In this document: piece by piece, positions 25,019 through 37,100 of the stretch
Position numbering within the stretch: position 1 is the stretch's first letter
Layout: each line of letters opens with the position of its first letter
Source: Blastomyces gilchristii SLH14081
Lineage: Eukaryota; Ascomycota; Eurotiomycetes; Onygenales; Ajellomycetaceae
DNA length: 64,000 bases
NCBI RefSeq assembly: GCF_000003855.2
Contig: NW_003101678.1
Coordinates: 743,493 to 807,492 of the forward strand
Reading direction: 5' to 3'
Notes under the pieces: generated by a model
Told to the model about the DNA's origin: nothing
The model's input: the letters and a program-made list of their open reading frames with translations, nothing else
Databases searched by the model: none
Position numbers and translations under genes: made by a program

Positions 25019-26041
25019 CTATTCTATATAAGCAGATCTGAAATATTCTTTTATATCTTTTTCTTCTATAAAGTTCTCAACTGTATAATATAAAAAAGCT
25101 TTAAAATCTTTATTAAACTGAGTATCTAACTGATCTCTATATCTTCTAATTTATTTCTTCAATGTGTGAAAAGACTTCTCTATAGAATTATAGTCAGATG
25201 AATATAATAATAAGAATAATAGTTTAATATCTACATCTCTGCAAAGATTCTTCAATTCTTGAGATTGATGAGTATTATAATTATTCATCACTAAGTAGTG
25301 ATAATCTTATTAATATTTAAGCAGTATCTGAATATATACAAACTTATTAAACCTCTCTGTATTATAGAATCTCTGATATATATCATAATTAATATATTCA
25401 CTAACAGTTATTACAGATAAGATTGATTATCTTCAAGATTATTTATAGAGTCTTCTAATATGATAAGAGAATTCTCTGTTTAATTATTTATATTGTTGAT
25501 TCACTGTATATTTATTTACAGTACTCTTATTCAAAAAGATCAGTTGATCAGAGAGATACTGAGTGAGTTAAATATATTATTCAGCTTGAAGTTCTTTATT
25601 ATATTAAGTGACTATGAGTTCAATCTATATTATAGAACTAATGAATTAGTAGGTTCTATATATTAAATAATATTTAATTATAATATTAATCATCTTCTTT
25701 TATATTAAATTCAGTTTCTTCAATACTCTAGATATTAACTGTGAGTGAATATTAATGTCAAATTCATTCTTCACAAAGCAGACAGTCTTATCATGATATG
25801 CAGTTGAATATATCTTGAAAAAATTCTTTAATTCTGACAAGATATCTGATGTGATCTTTGACTTTACACTGTGTATTGAATGAGATCCTCTAGCAGTTTC
25901 AAAGCAGTGAAGATTTCATTGAATTCAATATACAGTAGTCAGATAACAATCAATACTTCACATGATCTTAGCAGATATATAATCATTCTTAAGAAGGTGT
26001 ACAATCTCATTGATGATGAAATCACAGAGTTGAGGTGGCAT
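25019..26041 (-). pseudogene. DDE_3 (IS630/Tc1-mariner) transposase, killed by point mutations
   Basis: Frame of 341 codons including stop, the usual size for this family, starting MPPQLCDFIINEIV just inside the right inverted repeat. The helix-turn-helix region reads FVKNEFDINIHSQLISRVL. All three catalytic blocks are recognisable but damaged: LIFLNKS (expected FLDES), VMNNYNTHQSQ (expected VMDNY) and YSSDYNSIEKSFHTLKK. The first two aspartates have become Asn and a Glu has become Lys, all G-to-A changes. Several Trp codons are now stops (for example KY**DYHY and KK*IRRY). No frameshift is needed to follow the frame end to end. Confidence 0.88.
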
Positions 26042-26042
26042 A

Positions 26043-26224
26043 TTGATGATAAAGGTAAGAAAGACGCGTATTTGGATGATATTTGATTGAAAAAGACATG
26101 TATTGAATGATATTGAATGATTCTAGAGAAACATGAATATTTTGATTTTTTGGTGGTGTTTTGCTACTAATTTTCAGGGGGGGCTGGGAAAATTCTGTTT
26201 TCGCAAGTAATATGTCCGCCACAA
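26043..26224 (-). repeat. right terminal inverted repeat (182 bp)
   Basis: Reverse-complement partner of 22,970-23,151, the same length with no gaps. Its inner end lies 2 bp from the transposase ATG. Confidence 0.93.
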
Positions 26225-26226
26225 TA

Positions 26227-26534
26227 CCTGCCTCACATGTTACTCTAACTTCGTATTTGATATTTAGATGACAGCCCGAGGATTTTTGGTCGCTGCAACC
26301 ACCATCCTCATATACTGTTCACTTACCCCAGTCTTCCAATTCCGCAATCTTGTGATACATACTGCAGCTTCATCAAGACACTTTGCTGTGAAATATTCAG
26401 TCCATTAAACTCAATTGCATAATCGCCGTATCCCTCAGTTCCTCTTCCACCGCTGCAGACTCGAATACTCCTTCCAACCCCTACAAAAAAGACAGACTAA
26501 AAAGAAAAGAAAAGAAAAGAAAACACCAATCAAA
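26227..26534. promoter_or_regulatory. short promoter region of the MAPEG gene next to the transposon
   Basis: 308 bp between the transposon target site and the start codon. An AAAAG microsatellite at 26,502-26,522 ends just before the ATG. Confidence 0.5.
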
Positions 26535-26972
26535 ATGTCCGCGATCAAGGAACCCGGCGTCTTCGGCCCCGTCATCGCCCTCAATCTCTGGACCTTCGTC
26601 ATGGAAGGCTGGATGTACGCCAAACGCATCCCAGCCATCGCCAAATACAAAATCGCCATGGACCCGAACGCGCCCAAGGAGCAATTCTCCGCCAAATTTC
26701 CGCCCTCCGTCCGCTGGGTCGCGGACAACTACAACCACCTCATGGAGCAGCCGACGCAGTTCTACGCCGTCACCCTGGCGATTGCGTTCATGCATGAGCG
26801 CAAGGGGAGCAAGATGGACGTCGCCCTGGCGTGGTCTTATGTCGGGCTACGGGTTATTCATAGTTTGGTGCAGGTGTCGAAGAACAATATCACAACGCGG
26901 TTCCTGGTCTTTCTTTCGTCGTCGTTTGTGCTGCTGGGGCTGACTGCCAATGCGGCGAAGCTGGTGTTTTAA
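26535..26972 (+). CDS. MAPEG family membrane protein (microsomal glutathione S-transferase-like)
   Basis: 145-residue integral membrane protein of the MAPEG superfamily (membrane-associated proteins in eicosanoid and glutathione metabolism), probably in the ER. The start is ATG 26535 (MSAIKEPGVFGPVIALNLWT); an upstream in-frame extension would add an unlikely basic stretch. Family features are the helix-1 region, the basic loop MYAKRIPAIAKYKI, the segment PPSVRWVADNYNHLMEQPTQ with the conserved Asn-x-x-Glu-Gln-type patch, and later helices with SYVGLRVIHSLVQVSKN (the RVxH motif) and LLGLTANAAKLVF. About four membrane helices, no intron. Whether it is a glutathione transferase or a non-catalytic relative cannot be told. 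A transposon lies just upstream. Confidence 0.9.
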   Translation: MSAIKEPGVFGPVIALNLWTFVMEGWMYAKRIPAIAKYKIAMDPNAPKEQFSAKFPPSVRWVADNYNHLMEQPTQFYAVTLAIAFMHERKGSKMDVALAWSYVGLRVIHSLVQVSKNNITTRFLVFLSSSFVLLGLTANAAKLVF

Positions 26973-27934
26973 AATTTCTGAGCGGGTCTGGGCTGTGGAA
27001 ATTGTATGTTTTTTTTGTGCGAAATTGATATATTTATGTATACAAAGGATAGAGGTAGTTAAATGACAACCAATCACTACAGAGACCTGTTGAGACATGA
27101 TCTGGTTGTCACAAAAGTGTACAGTAGTAAATCGTCACAGGGAGCTTTTACTCCAAGCCAATGTTAAGATGAAGGGATGCATGATGCTATTACTGAAATC
27201 AGCAGCACTCATCAAAAATCACTAAATCTTTTGGATCCCAACAACAGTTTCAATAAGGCTGAGTTTAAACATAGTACAGTGTGCATTTGAGTTCGAGAGA
27301 AAAGTTGATGCCGAACTAGCAAACAAAAGTCACTGGGAAAAGTAAATCTACCAACGTAAGCTTTTGGGATGAACTTATGTAAAATTGAAAGGAGGGCGAT
27401 TTGCGCATGCGAATGAAACCGCACCTCCTCCAACTCTTCAACCATTGAATTCCAAATCGATCGATGTTGAACAATTGGGGAAAATATGCAGTTGGATTCC
27501 CCCTGCATTGTGTCATTGCCGAGGGAGCAGGAATGCCCGGTTAAACTCTCGGGTAAACAAACATCTTAAATACCCCCCCAATTCTGTCGGCAAGACATAC
27601 ATGATCATTGATCGGGGCCAACGCCAGCAAACTTGAAGAATAATGAATATCATTATTAGGTATCAACATAACATCTTGCCTTGAGGGTTGGTTTGTACAG
27701 ACATACGTCTATTCTCTACCCTAATTTATAATACCATACCGCTGTGTCACTGACCCAGTTCTTCCAGGGCAATTGGAATTCGAATCACGAGGAAGGGAAT
27801 TTAAAATCCTCTTTCGTCCCAAGTAGATAATAGCCCCATTGGATATAATTGATTGCTATATCGAGAAGAAGGACTATCATTCCATCCAAATCTCAACCCC
27901 CCTCAAAAACGGCCAATTGACCTTAAAACCAACC
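26973..27934. other. intergenic, about 1 kb
   Basis: Between two plus-strand genes. Overlapping short frames at 27,212-27,636 have no supporting feature. No gene called. Confidence 0.5.
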
Positions 27935-29149
27935 ATGCAAGCGGTCACCATTGACTTCATCGACGGCAAGCCCGGCAAGCCGGGCCAAGTTTACTACCCC
28001 CTCTCACTCAACAAAGTCCCCATCCCAACTCCACAAGGCAGCGAGCTCCTCATAAAGCTGACCGCCGCGGCCCTTAACCACCGAGACCTCTTCATCCGCC
28101 AACACCTATACCCAGGCGTAACAGCCGGCGTTCCCCTCCTAGCCGACGGCGTCGGCACCGTCGTCTCCGCAGGCCCAGCCGTAAAGGAGCCACACGCATG
28201 GCTCCAAAAGCGCGTGATCCTGAACCCGGGGACCGGGTGGCAGGATTCCGAGGAAGGGCCCGAGTCCCCCACCGGCTACGCGATCATGGGCGGCACGAAA
28301 CTTAACAGCAGGGGCACCCTGCAGGAATATGTCACCATTGACGTGGGCGAGGTTGAAGAGGCGCCTGCGCACCTGACGGATGTGGAGGCGGCGGCGCTGC
28401 CGCTGACGGGTCTGACGGCGTGGCGGGCCCTGGTGACCAAAGCCGGGGCGAAGAATTCGAGTCAGGGCGCTGCGATCCTGATTACGGGGATTGGGGGCGG
28501 GGTTGCGCTGATGGCGCTGAGGTTTGCTGTGGCGAGAGGTGTGCATGTGGTTGTGACAAGCTCGAGTGAAGAGAAGTTGAGGCTGGCTGTTGGGCTGGGG
28601 GCGAAGGGGGGCGTGAATTATAAGGAGCGGGAGTGGGAGAAGAAGGCGTTGAAATTGTTGCCTGCTGGGAAGAGGAATTATGATGCGATTATTGATGGGG
28701 CTGGAGGGGATTCGATTGAGAAAGGGGTGAAGTTGCTCAAGGTACGTGACTGGATGTTATTTTTGTATTTGAATAGATATCTTGATCCCCTGGAGCGCCG
28801 TCTGTCTGTTCAATACACTATTTGTCTGGCAAGTTCGCTAATCCACCCATCACAGGCCGGCGGCATCCTCTCCGTATACGGAATGACAGTATCACCCAAA
28901 ATGCCCTTCACCACGCCCACCTTCCTTAAGAACATCGATGTCAAAGGCTCAACCATGGGCTCCCGGAAAGAGTTCAGTGACATGGTCCGTTTCGTCAACG
29001 AGCACAAGATAAAGCCTATTATTTCCCGTGTAGTGCAGGGGATCGATAATATTAAGGCCATTGATGGATTATTCGATGACATGAAGAATGGCACCCAGTT
29101 TGGCAAGTTGGTCATTGAGATTGCGAATAGCGGCGATAGTAAGTTGTAA
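27935..29149 (+). CDS. MDR-superfamily zinc-type alcohol dehydrogenase-like / quinone oxidoreductase
   Basis: Medium-chain dehydrogenase/reductase, NAD(P)H-dependent; the substrate is unknown. The start is ATG 27935 (MQAVTIDFIDGKPGKPGQVY). Exons are 27935-28741 and 28856-29149, giving 366 residues. The N-terminal GroES-like domain includes AAALNHRDLFIRQHLYPGV and a GVPLLADGVGTVV stretch. The Rossmann half has ILITGIGGGVALMALRFAVA (glycine-rich nucleotide loop) and later NYDAIIDGAGGDS. C-terminal FGKLVIEI is typical of the family. The intron (28742-28855, GTACGT donor, CACAG acceptor) is 114 nt, in frame and free of stops, so retention would insert 38 residues. I take it as an intron because it breaks the conserved KLLK-AGGILSVYG strand. 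Confidence 0.9.
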   Translation: MQAVTIDFIDGKPGKPGQVYYPLSLNKVPIPTPQGSELLIKLTAAALNHRDLFIRQHLYPGVTAGVPLLADGVGTVVSAGPAVKEPHAWLQKRVILNPGTGWQDSEEGPESPTGYAIMGGTKLNSRGTLQEYVTIDVGEVEEAPAHLTDVEAAALPLTGLTAWRALVTKAGAKNSSQGAAILITGIGGGVALMALRFAVARGVHVVVTSSSEEKLRLAVGLGAKGGVNYKEREWEKKALKLLPAGKRNYDAIIDGAGGDSIEKGVKLLKVRDWMLFLYLNRYLDPLERRLSVQYTICLASSLIHPSQAGGILSVYGMTVSPKMPFTTPTFLKNIDVKGSTMGSRKEFSDMVRFVNEHKIKPIISRVVQGIDNIKAIDGLFDDMKNGTQFGKLVIEIANSGDSKL

Positions 29150-31769
29150 CCAATTAAAGATTTACAAAACATTTCTCCTTCAAGAGGGTATATTTCGTTT
29201 ACTTGATTCATTAATTAGCCCCCTGAATGGCTAGACACGATAGACGGTAAGCCATGAAATTCTTATTTCAATTTCAGCTTCTAAAATTATTTTTCAATTT
29301 CCTAAGTTTGTAGATTTGGAATAGTTATATATTCAGCTAGCTAAATTGGTTATGAACAGTATAAATGCTATGTTAGGCAGTGTGATATTGTGAGAGTAGG
29401 GTCGCACTTACAGAGAAGATCGTACGGAAGTGGTCGTTCGTTCCGAAACATCAGTATCATTCAAACACAGGCATAACCGCTCGTTATGGTAATGGAGAAT
29501 CAAATGCATCCATTCCCTGCAGAGCAGACCTGCCTGCCCGGATACTCAGTCTTATCCCAAGAGGCTGCATGGCATGCATGCTGTAGCCAAACAACGGACT
29601 GCCTTTGACTGGGTACTCACACACACTCCAAACCCAGTCCATTGAATCCACCATCGATGATTGTCCATTTCGTCCCCTTTACAGCCTTAACACACACGAG
29701 AGACTGAATAGGCATCGCGGACCGCAGTGACCTGTTTGGCGATAAGAGGCACCAATAATTTCGTGCTAATAGCTGGATAGTCATCGTCCTCATCGTCCTC
29801 ATCGGTATACTTCATTTGCTGAAGGAGGAAATGAAGGGGGAAAGCACTTTATATCCAGGAGATAAAACCACCTCCATTTCATGGATTTGTCATTTATCCT
29901 TTACGTAACATCATTCCGCAGCGGATGAGAATGTACTTCTATTAATGCATAGAGCTCGCTAAGGAGACGTGGGTATATAGGGAGTTATCTGGAGAGAAGG
30001 AGGAGCAGGAAAGCTCACAAATATCACGGGTGTGAAAATATAGAATTGTGCTATTTTAGCGCCTAATATCTATGAGCCTTCCGGCTTAACATATAGCAGT
30101 TAGAGGTGATGAATTCCATCCATGCTAGAAAAACGAGCTGTTGTAGCTCCTGCCTGCATAGGGGAGGTAGGAGGCGATACTTTGGCATAACTTTCAGGTA
30201 AGGGATTTGGAGCGTATTGTAATAATATCATATATTTGGTATATTTCGCTGATAAAAATGTGAGAGCAGGAGATTTGATTCCCCGTCATGCAAGGGAAAA
30301 AAAAGGGGACATTTCACAAGAGTAGTAAGGAAAAGGCGCTTCCCATACAACGGTATGGGATAATCAATTTCATCGCGCTGTCAAAAGAGAAAAAGGTGGA
30401 AGATATGAATGGTTTGATTTTGCGCATCATTCATCCATGGAAATTTAATGAAGGTCATGGAAAGTCACTGATTTGAATCGGAAACTGTCCGACGTAGTGT
30501 CCGCGTACAATTGAACTGTGCTTGATTTCGAGAAGGAAAGGGAGAGTGTTCGCGAATCTCCTTTGCTTCTAGACCAGCGCAGAAATCGAGTAGTGGCAAA
30601 GATTCAAAATGCAGGTCGCCAGGACGAGCAATAATCGAGCCGGGCAGGTTCAATTATTTCCATGACGTTTGCATATGCCAGGTTTAACACGTTTGGAATA
30701 GATTTTTCCAGAAGACGGGCTATCAAGCCTTGATCGCCAAAAGAACAAGAACAAAAACTGAAGCAGCTATTATCACATCGTCAGCCCTTTGAGTTCAACC
30801 AAGCCGGTATGTAAGCTGCGGAGAAAACCAGCAGACAATCTCCAACCTTAGAGCGTGGTTCTAAGGAAATAAAGACTAGGTATGGATGGCTCTGACTCAT
30901 TAAGGGCTAGAGACGACAAGGGGTCATACATTGAGGAAGATAGTTATCTCCTCTGGACTGGTAAGAGCCCAATTATGTCAACGACTGTAACCCGGGTTAA
31001 TAAGAGGTTCCTTGATACCGCACTCTCACTGGCGCAATCACATATTGCTCATGTTGTACATGTACAGTACATACAAGTGATTGTAAACCCGCCCTAGTGC
31101 CTCTTGGGAAGATGTTAGAAATGTAACCCCGCAATTTGACAGATTTGGAAACAAAATATACTCGCAGGCCTAGCCCAAAGTAAAATGAAGCTGAGCTCAC
31201 CGGCCTTCCTTCAGATCTCGCCCGATCTCGTATAACGCCATCTCTCTCACCTATCCGTCTGCATTCACTTCATGACACTAGAGATTGAACAGGGAAATCA
31301 CGCTTCGAGTCGTTTTAACTTGGGACAAAGTTCGATTCCGCCAGATCGAAGGCCCTGATTGACAAGATAAGGTAGCTAAACCTGCAGCAGTTTGTTTCCT
31401 GCTTCTGCCACGTCACAGCAGACCATCTCAACCTTGCCTTAACTACCATAAATCGAGCAATCAATCAATTCCGTCATCACCGATTCGAGCTCTAGCGCTA
31501 CTGTGCCCTGATGCATCTTCCATGCACGCGCTCATGTCGCCCACGCTGGTGGGGTGGGTTGGTTTGGGATCTGGTGCTATGAATAGAAACATGCCCAGGC
31601 GCCAATTTAGCGGCTCTTCTTTGCTCTTTCGCCCAAGCTGCCGGCACTCACCACACAAACAACATGGGGTAGTATTATTCTGACACAATGGGGGATTTTA
31701 TCCTCTTTCCTTTCTCTATTTCTTCACTCCGTGCTTTAATATCTGTAAATCTTATTGTTGTTTTATGAC

Positions 31770-31804
31770 CTTTTTCTTTTTCTTTTTCTTTTTCTTTCTT
31801 TTTG
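31770..31804. repeat. CTTTTT hexanucleotide microsatellite
   Basis: Five near-perfect CTTTTT/CTTTC units in a row. Confidence 0.85.
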
Positions 31805-33997
31805 GCTTATTTTCTGTGATACCCGTTGTGGTGAGTCCACAAATTAGAATGCGATAACGAGATGCGCTGCGAGCGGAGTTTGTCTGAGAGTTGTAGGTTC
31901 TGTTCAAGCCCTGATTGGCTTACGTTCCATTTTCTATTTCTGTCTCTTCAGCAGACTTTTACTGGAAAAGAACCAATACCCTCGGGACCTCGTGGGGCTC
32001 AAACGGTGCTGCAAAACTTCTATAGTGAGACACTGACATGGAACCTGGGCTGCGTAGCTCCCGTCTCAGCCAGGGGGCTCGCGCGTTCCGCACGCCGGCT
32101 CTGTCGTCGGCAAAAGCCGAGGAAACCGACGAGTACTTCAGCTTTCCCCAGTCTTACTGACTGTGGGCAGGGATGGTTCTGCCTACTGTTGCCATATATT
32201 GGCGCATTAAGCTGAGAGCGGCCATGTCTCACGGAGCATTTGATACGCGGAAGGGAGGGTGACCATTTCTTGGGAACTACCGAGTGAGATAAGAGTAGTC
32301 TGTTTCTTATTCCTATCTCCGTCAGCTGGCTCACCAATACAAAATTTTTGGATCTCAGCCAGCACATAAGCCTACCACCTCGGATAGCTTTGGGTGTGTT
32401 CTTTCCCCCATTTTCTGGGGTATTCTGTGCCTCTCCGCGCTTGAAAGAATGGCGGATGATGCCAATGATGCCAGGAAACCTCGTTCAAAGGGTTGGTGGT
32501 GGGGATCATGGGGTTCATGCATCAGTATCGGGATTCTGGAAGTCTCTTCGGCATCATTCTTTCTCCTTCCTACCTACACTTCCGCTATGGAATATTTTGC
32601 GTGAATATCCCGAACCTAGAAACAGTGAAAATAGAGATTCAAAGGCGGTAAATCCTCCTGTTCTCGCATGTGCAAGTTTCCTACATGGAAAAACCTTATC
32701 CGGACTGGCATGAATATGAAAATCGCTACACACTGCACGCTACTTGCTTTTAAGCTTTCCCTTCCGCCTGATTCGTCCACGAAGAAGATCCTCACTGAAG
32801 GCCCTGACGGTCCAGTTCCAATCCTTCAATGCTTTTGTTTCAGTTTCAGTTTCAGTTTCTATTTATATCTCTATCAGTTGTTGCCGGAGAAATACCGTAT
32901 CTCAACCATCCCTTCAGAGATAGCTGGAGTTATTGCTAATATGCTCGGTAATTATTAGTTCTCGTCAATCACTCCCATTAGACCCACCATTATTGTGTTT
33001 CCTCCTAGCTCAAGGAGCCATAGACAAAAGTCCTTGAGAGATGCCCAAGCCGAAATTTCTATTCTGCGACCCAGCAGCAACTAAGCTAAGTGAAGCTATC
33101 CTATCCGATGTAGAGCTGTACTCGGGTGGTTAAGCTCCTTGGCTGTGCTGCGCGTGCATGAGCCGCTCTATGTGTCTCAGAAGATCCTACGGGGATCGGA
33201 CTGCATCATCACGGACGATTAGACTGACTGGTTTACATGCATGTCCGTCATCGGCAGAAATCCTATACCGGTTTTTCCTTATCCGAGGGGAAAGCTAGCA
33301 AAGGACGGCTTTGGTGTGCTGCGAGATCCTTTAATTACCCCTTTTCTCCTCTGGGCTCCTATCAATTGCCTGCCACCTCCAGTCATATTAGTGAATGATT
33401 TGTTCTTCCACCACGCTCCCCATCCAGCGGTGAGGAGTATAAGACAAAGCCCCGTCGGGCGCTTGAAGATGATCGCCAGCAACCACCTTGGCTGGACACA
33501 TAGCTTATCTAAATATAGTTCATGTTGATCTCAGCATGATATTCCCCCCTGTGGCGCTGCGTCCAACAACAATCCTTCTGCCTCCTTTACCGCCAATCTT
33601 CCTGGAGAAATCATCCGAGCTATCCTACACCATACTAGGGAGAATCGTATGTCATATGTACTGCCCCCTGGCTTTGCTCAAAAACATCACGGCTCAAACC
33701 TTCAAGCCACTAGTTCCAAGGGAGTTCGGCTTGCCCCTTACCCCCTTACCCCTTGTCTCTTCATTCACGTCCCCAGAACAAACCCGTGGAGCTTTGATGC
33801 CTATTTCCTACGTGGCAGAGGCTGATGAAACGCCCCTGAGTAACTAACTCCAACTCCTACCCGCTGTGGGTGGATTCCCCCTACAGCAAAGCTTATACAC
33901 GCCCAATCGCCAATCCGTATATCTGCATATTCATGGGGAAAGCACTTCTCGAGGAAGAAATGGGCGGGTTGGGAGAACACTCAGAGTGTATGAGTGT

Positions 33998-34015
33998 GGG
34001 GGGGGGGGGGGGGGG
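33998..34015. repeat. G homopolymer (18 nt)
   Basis: Uninterrupted run of 18 G. Its length may be uncertain in the assembly. Confidence 0.9.
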
Positions 34016-34139
34016 ATGAGCGGTGGCTAACTTAGATTCCCACAGAACCCATGATGATTTCAACGCAAGGGCCAGCATATTCTTCAACTAGCTAAACCAC
34101 TAACTTACTACTTACTATGCGTACATAACGAGTCTTCTG

Positions 34140-37100
34140 TACGGAGTATCGTCTGAAAAGTTTATGATAAGAGAGACATCATATGCACAATGGGATAATT
34201 TTAGAATCCTCCCTTCTTCCACTTAGGCTACGGCAAGTAAATAATAAATTATTACAAGAGAACGAACGTGCGATAATCTGTACGGAGTACTTGTCTCCCT
34301 CTTTGCTGCCTGTGGCGTTCCAGCTTAGTTACTGGTTGTGTTGGAGCCAGCCATTGGGCCATGAGTGAGTTGAGAGCGTGGGGTTTTTGGGTTTGGGTTT
34401 GGGCGTTGCGACCTATGCATCATATGATGAGTCTCTCTCATCCGCACGCTGTGCTATTTACATACGGAGTATATATTTGCTCCTTGTTATGGCTTCATGA
34501 GGGTCTCGTGCATTGATTGTGGCTTCTGGGCGGTGAGTGGAGGCGTTTACATAGCAAGATGTTTAAAATACATACAAAAATTCTTTTGACTCCATTTCAT
34601 GATGTCCTCAGGGGTTATTGTATCGAAAACTCTAAACCCTTTTTTTTTTTTTTTTTTTTTAAGAAAAAGAAAAAGAAGAAAAAAACAACTCTTGCCTGAG
34701 TTTGATCACAGCTCGTCCTTAGCACATGTAACAGGAAGGTTGAAAGTTCCCCAATCCAATTCGTTCTGGGTAGAAATTGTCTAGAGAAGACATACATCCC
34801 GTAACATGCGTACGGTTTAACTAGGAGGTATGATAGGATAGGCCTCCTAATTAGCTCCTTTCTATCGCCCTGGGAAGCTCCGACTGATGATGATGCTCTG
34901 ACGCGGCTAGGAGAGCTCCGCCACGAATTACAGTACATATTCACCCCCTTTTATCGCTGCATGGAATAATAACAGGGAGGGAAAGATTTGAGTGAGCTCT
35001 ACGCAGTAGTATGGTATGTACATGTACAGTACATGTACGTACATAGCCCTTCAGCTCTTCTCCGTGTTTACTGTACAGTAGCCCCCTATAAGAATAATTC
35101 TACAATGTCATGCAGAGAATACACAGTACGGAGTAGATATGGGGCATTGGACAGGGGGCATTGGCGTTGGCTTCTTTCCAGAAAGCACTTGCATGAAGGT
35201 TCCCCACCAAACTATCAAATTCCAACTAGTTACTCCTACATACAAACCCAGGCTAGTTAGCGGGACAAAGCCAGCTAAAGGATGATGGCAAAGACGGCCG
35301 GGGGGAAAGGAGGAGGAGGACAAGTCAAAGAGAAGAAAAGAACATGGAAACCAGCATCCCGTCGATTTCCGTCTATTGTGGAGAAGAAGTTCTAGCCGCA
35401 TGAAAAATAAAAATAAAAATAAAAATAAAAAATAAAAAATATTAGGAAGCCATGGCTGGGGAAGATAACACAGCAGCCATTGCCTGAAGAAATTCTTCCG
35501 ATGTACAGAGGTAGTGATAGTCGTTGATATCATACCTATATCATATATTCTTTTACCCGTCAGCGCCTTCACACCAGCAATCAAAAAATTAGTCTTCCAG
35601 AGCAATTCCTGTTCTGCACCCCTCCCTGCGGGCTAGCCAGAGTATCTAGGTAAGGGCATACATAACATACTTTACACAAACCCAAACCCATAAGTTAACT
35701 CAACGACGTATCCCACGAGTTCGGATAGTGGCCCCGGAAAACAGTTAGATTTATGCACCTTTTCTGTGGTCTCTGGTTGGTTGGAGGCTTGAGCGCCGCG
35801 GGGGAAAAAAAAAAATAAATAAATAAAAAAAGGAAAGAAAAGAAAAGAAAAGCAAAATAATAAAAAAGAAAAGGGCTAATTAAACTTTGTCTATATTTAG
35901 AAACTAGCTAATCCAAAAAAGCCAAAACCAACACACACAAAACAAGCTTTCCACCAGCCGAAGCTTTTTCCCTCGGGTTGGGGTTGGTTGATAAAGGGGT
36001 GATTGGGAGATGCTTTCATGTCCACCAGGTTCTCATTATTATTATTAATTATTCTTCCAGCGTACTCCGTAGAGTTGGTTGGTGGCTGCGAACGTGATAT
36101 GTCGGCCACTTCTTGGTCAGACGGGTCATACATAGATAGTTCTATTATTTATCATTATCAACTACTTAGGAAGCAAGCTCTGCGTCCAGCAGTAACTCGT
36201 AAGTTAACAGCCACGGCGTGAGGATGTTGTTTCCTCTTGTTTTTATTTAAATTTTTTTTTTGAAAGTGGATATAATCCCCTTGGATTTGGTATGGTATGG
36301 TAATACAGAGCAAGAGAATTTTTTTTTTTTTTTTTTTTTAAATTGAGCCGTTCCATTGTTGAATTCGTTGAGATGGAGATAAAAGTCAAAATATCCATGA
36401 GTTGTCATCTTGATGATGGATAATGTATGTATACAGCCATTGGCTTGCTTTGTTCATTCATTCCATGGACGCCCCCTCTGATCAAGAGGGGGGAATTTGA
36501 TGGAGTAGATAGGTAGATAAAACAGACTGACTCTTCAACTCAACTCTTTTCTGGATTGACTAGGTAGATGTGCATATATTTTGCAGATTGAGGGAGGAGG
36601 AGAGAGGAATAACTCCCCTCCTCGTCTGATGGTTGTTGGTTATCCTATCAAAATTTTCGCCATCTGTTTTCTTTTCTTCTTCTTGCTTCTACATTTGAGC
36701 CACCAGCCGGCCAGGCAAACTTTGTTGCCGTCGCCAATAATGTCAATGTCAATGCCATTCAAAGTTCTGTAAAACCCTCTCTTTCCCTCGGTTTCCAATA
36801 AATATCTCGCATCGTATTCTCATTCTCATTTCTCATTATCATTATCATTAGTTATCCAGATTCTCGGTTCCAACCGGATTCCTCTCTCTCCAACGCCGAA
36901 GAATGTCCACTACTCCTCAAAAAGCTAGCAGTTAACCTTTTTGTTGCGAAGATAGTAGGATAGTTGTTAAAGAGCACCGAGGTACAGAATTCTACTTCCC
37001 GTTAAAGAGTACAGTTATTAGTGAGTTTCATCATCGTGAGAAAAGGAACCATCCGCGCCCTCCCCCCGGGGCACGCTCGCCCCCTAAGTTCTACTAACTG

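Larger units (their letters stand above)
22968..26226. mobile_element. Tc1/mariner (IS630, DDE_3)-type DNA transposon with two convergent decayed genes
   Basis: A 3,255-bp element (22,970-26,224) bounded by 182-bp terminal inverted repeats and flanked on both sides by TA, the target duplication of Tc1/mariner elements. The outermost sequence is TTGTGGCGGACATATTACTT on each inward strand. It carries a plus-strand gene (23,184-24,977) and a minus-strand DDE transposase gene (25,019-26,041) that converge. Both frames keep their length without indels but are full of nonsense codons, and the interior is extremely AT-rich, as expected of RIP. The right end lies 309 bp upstream of the MAPEG start codon. 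It is not autonomous as it stands. Confidence 0.92.

Noticed and set aside
29687..29815. 42-codon minus-strand frame starting MKYTDEDDEDDDYPAI
   Set aside because: The acidic start comes from a GAT/GAC simple repeat and no homologous family or splicing supports it. Too short to call.
31862..32367. Overlapping frames on both strands near 32 kb
   Set aside because: No domain, no consistent splice sites, and equal openness on opposite strands.
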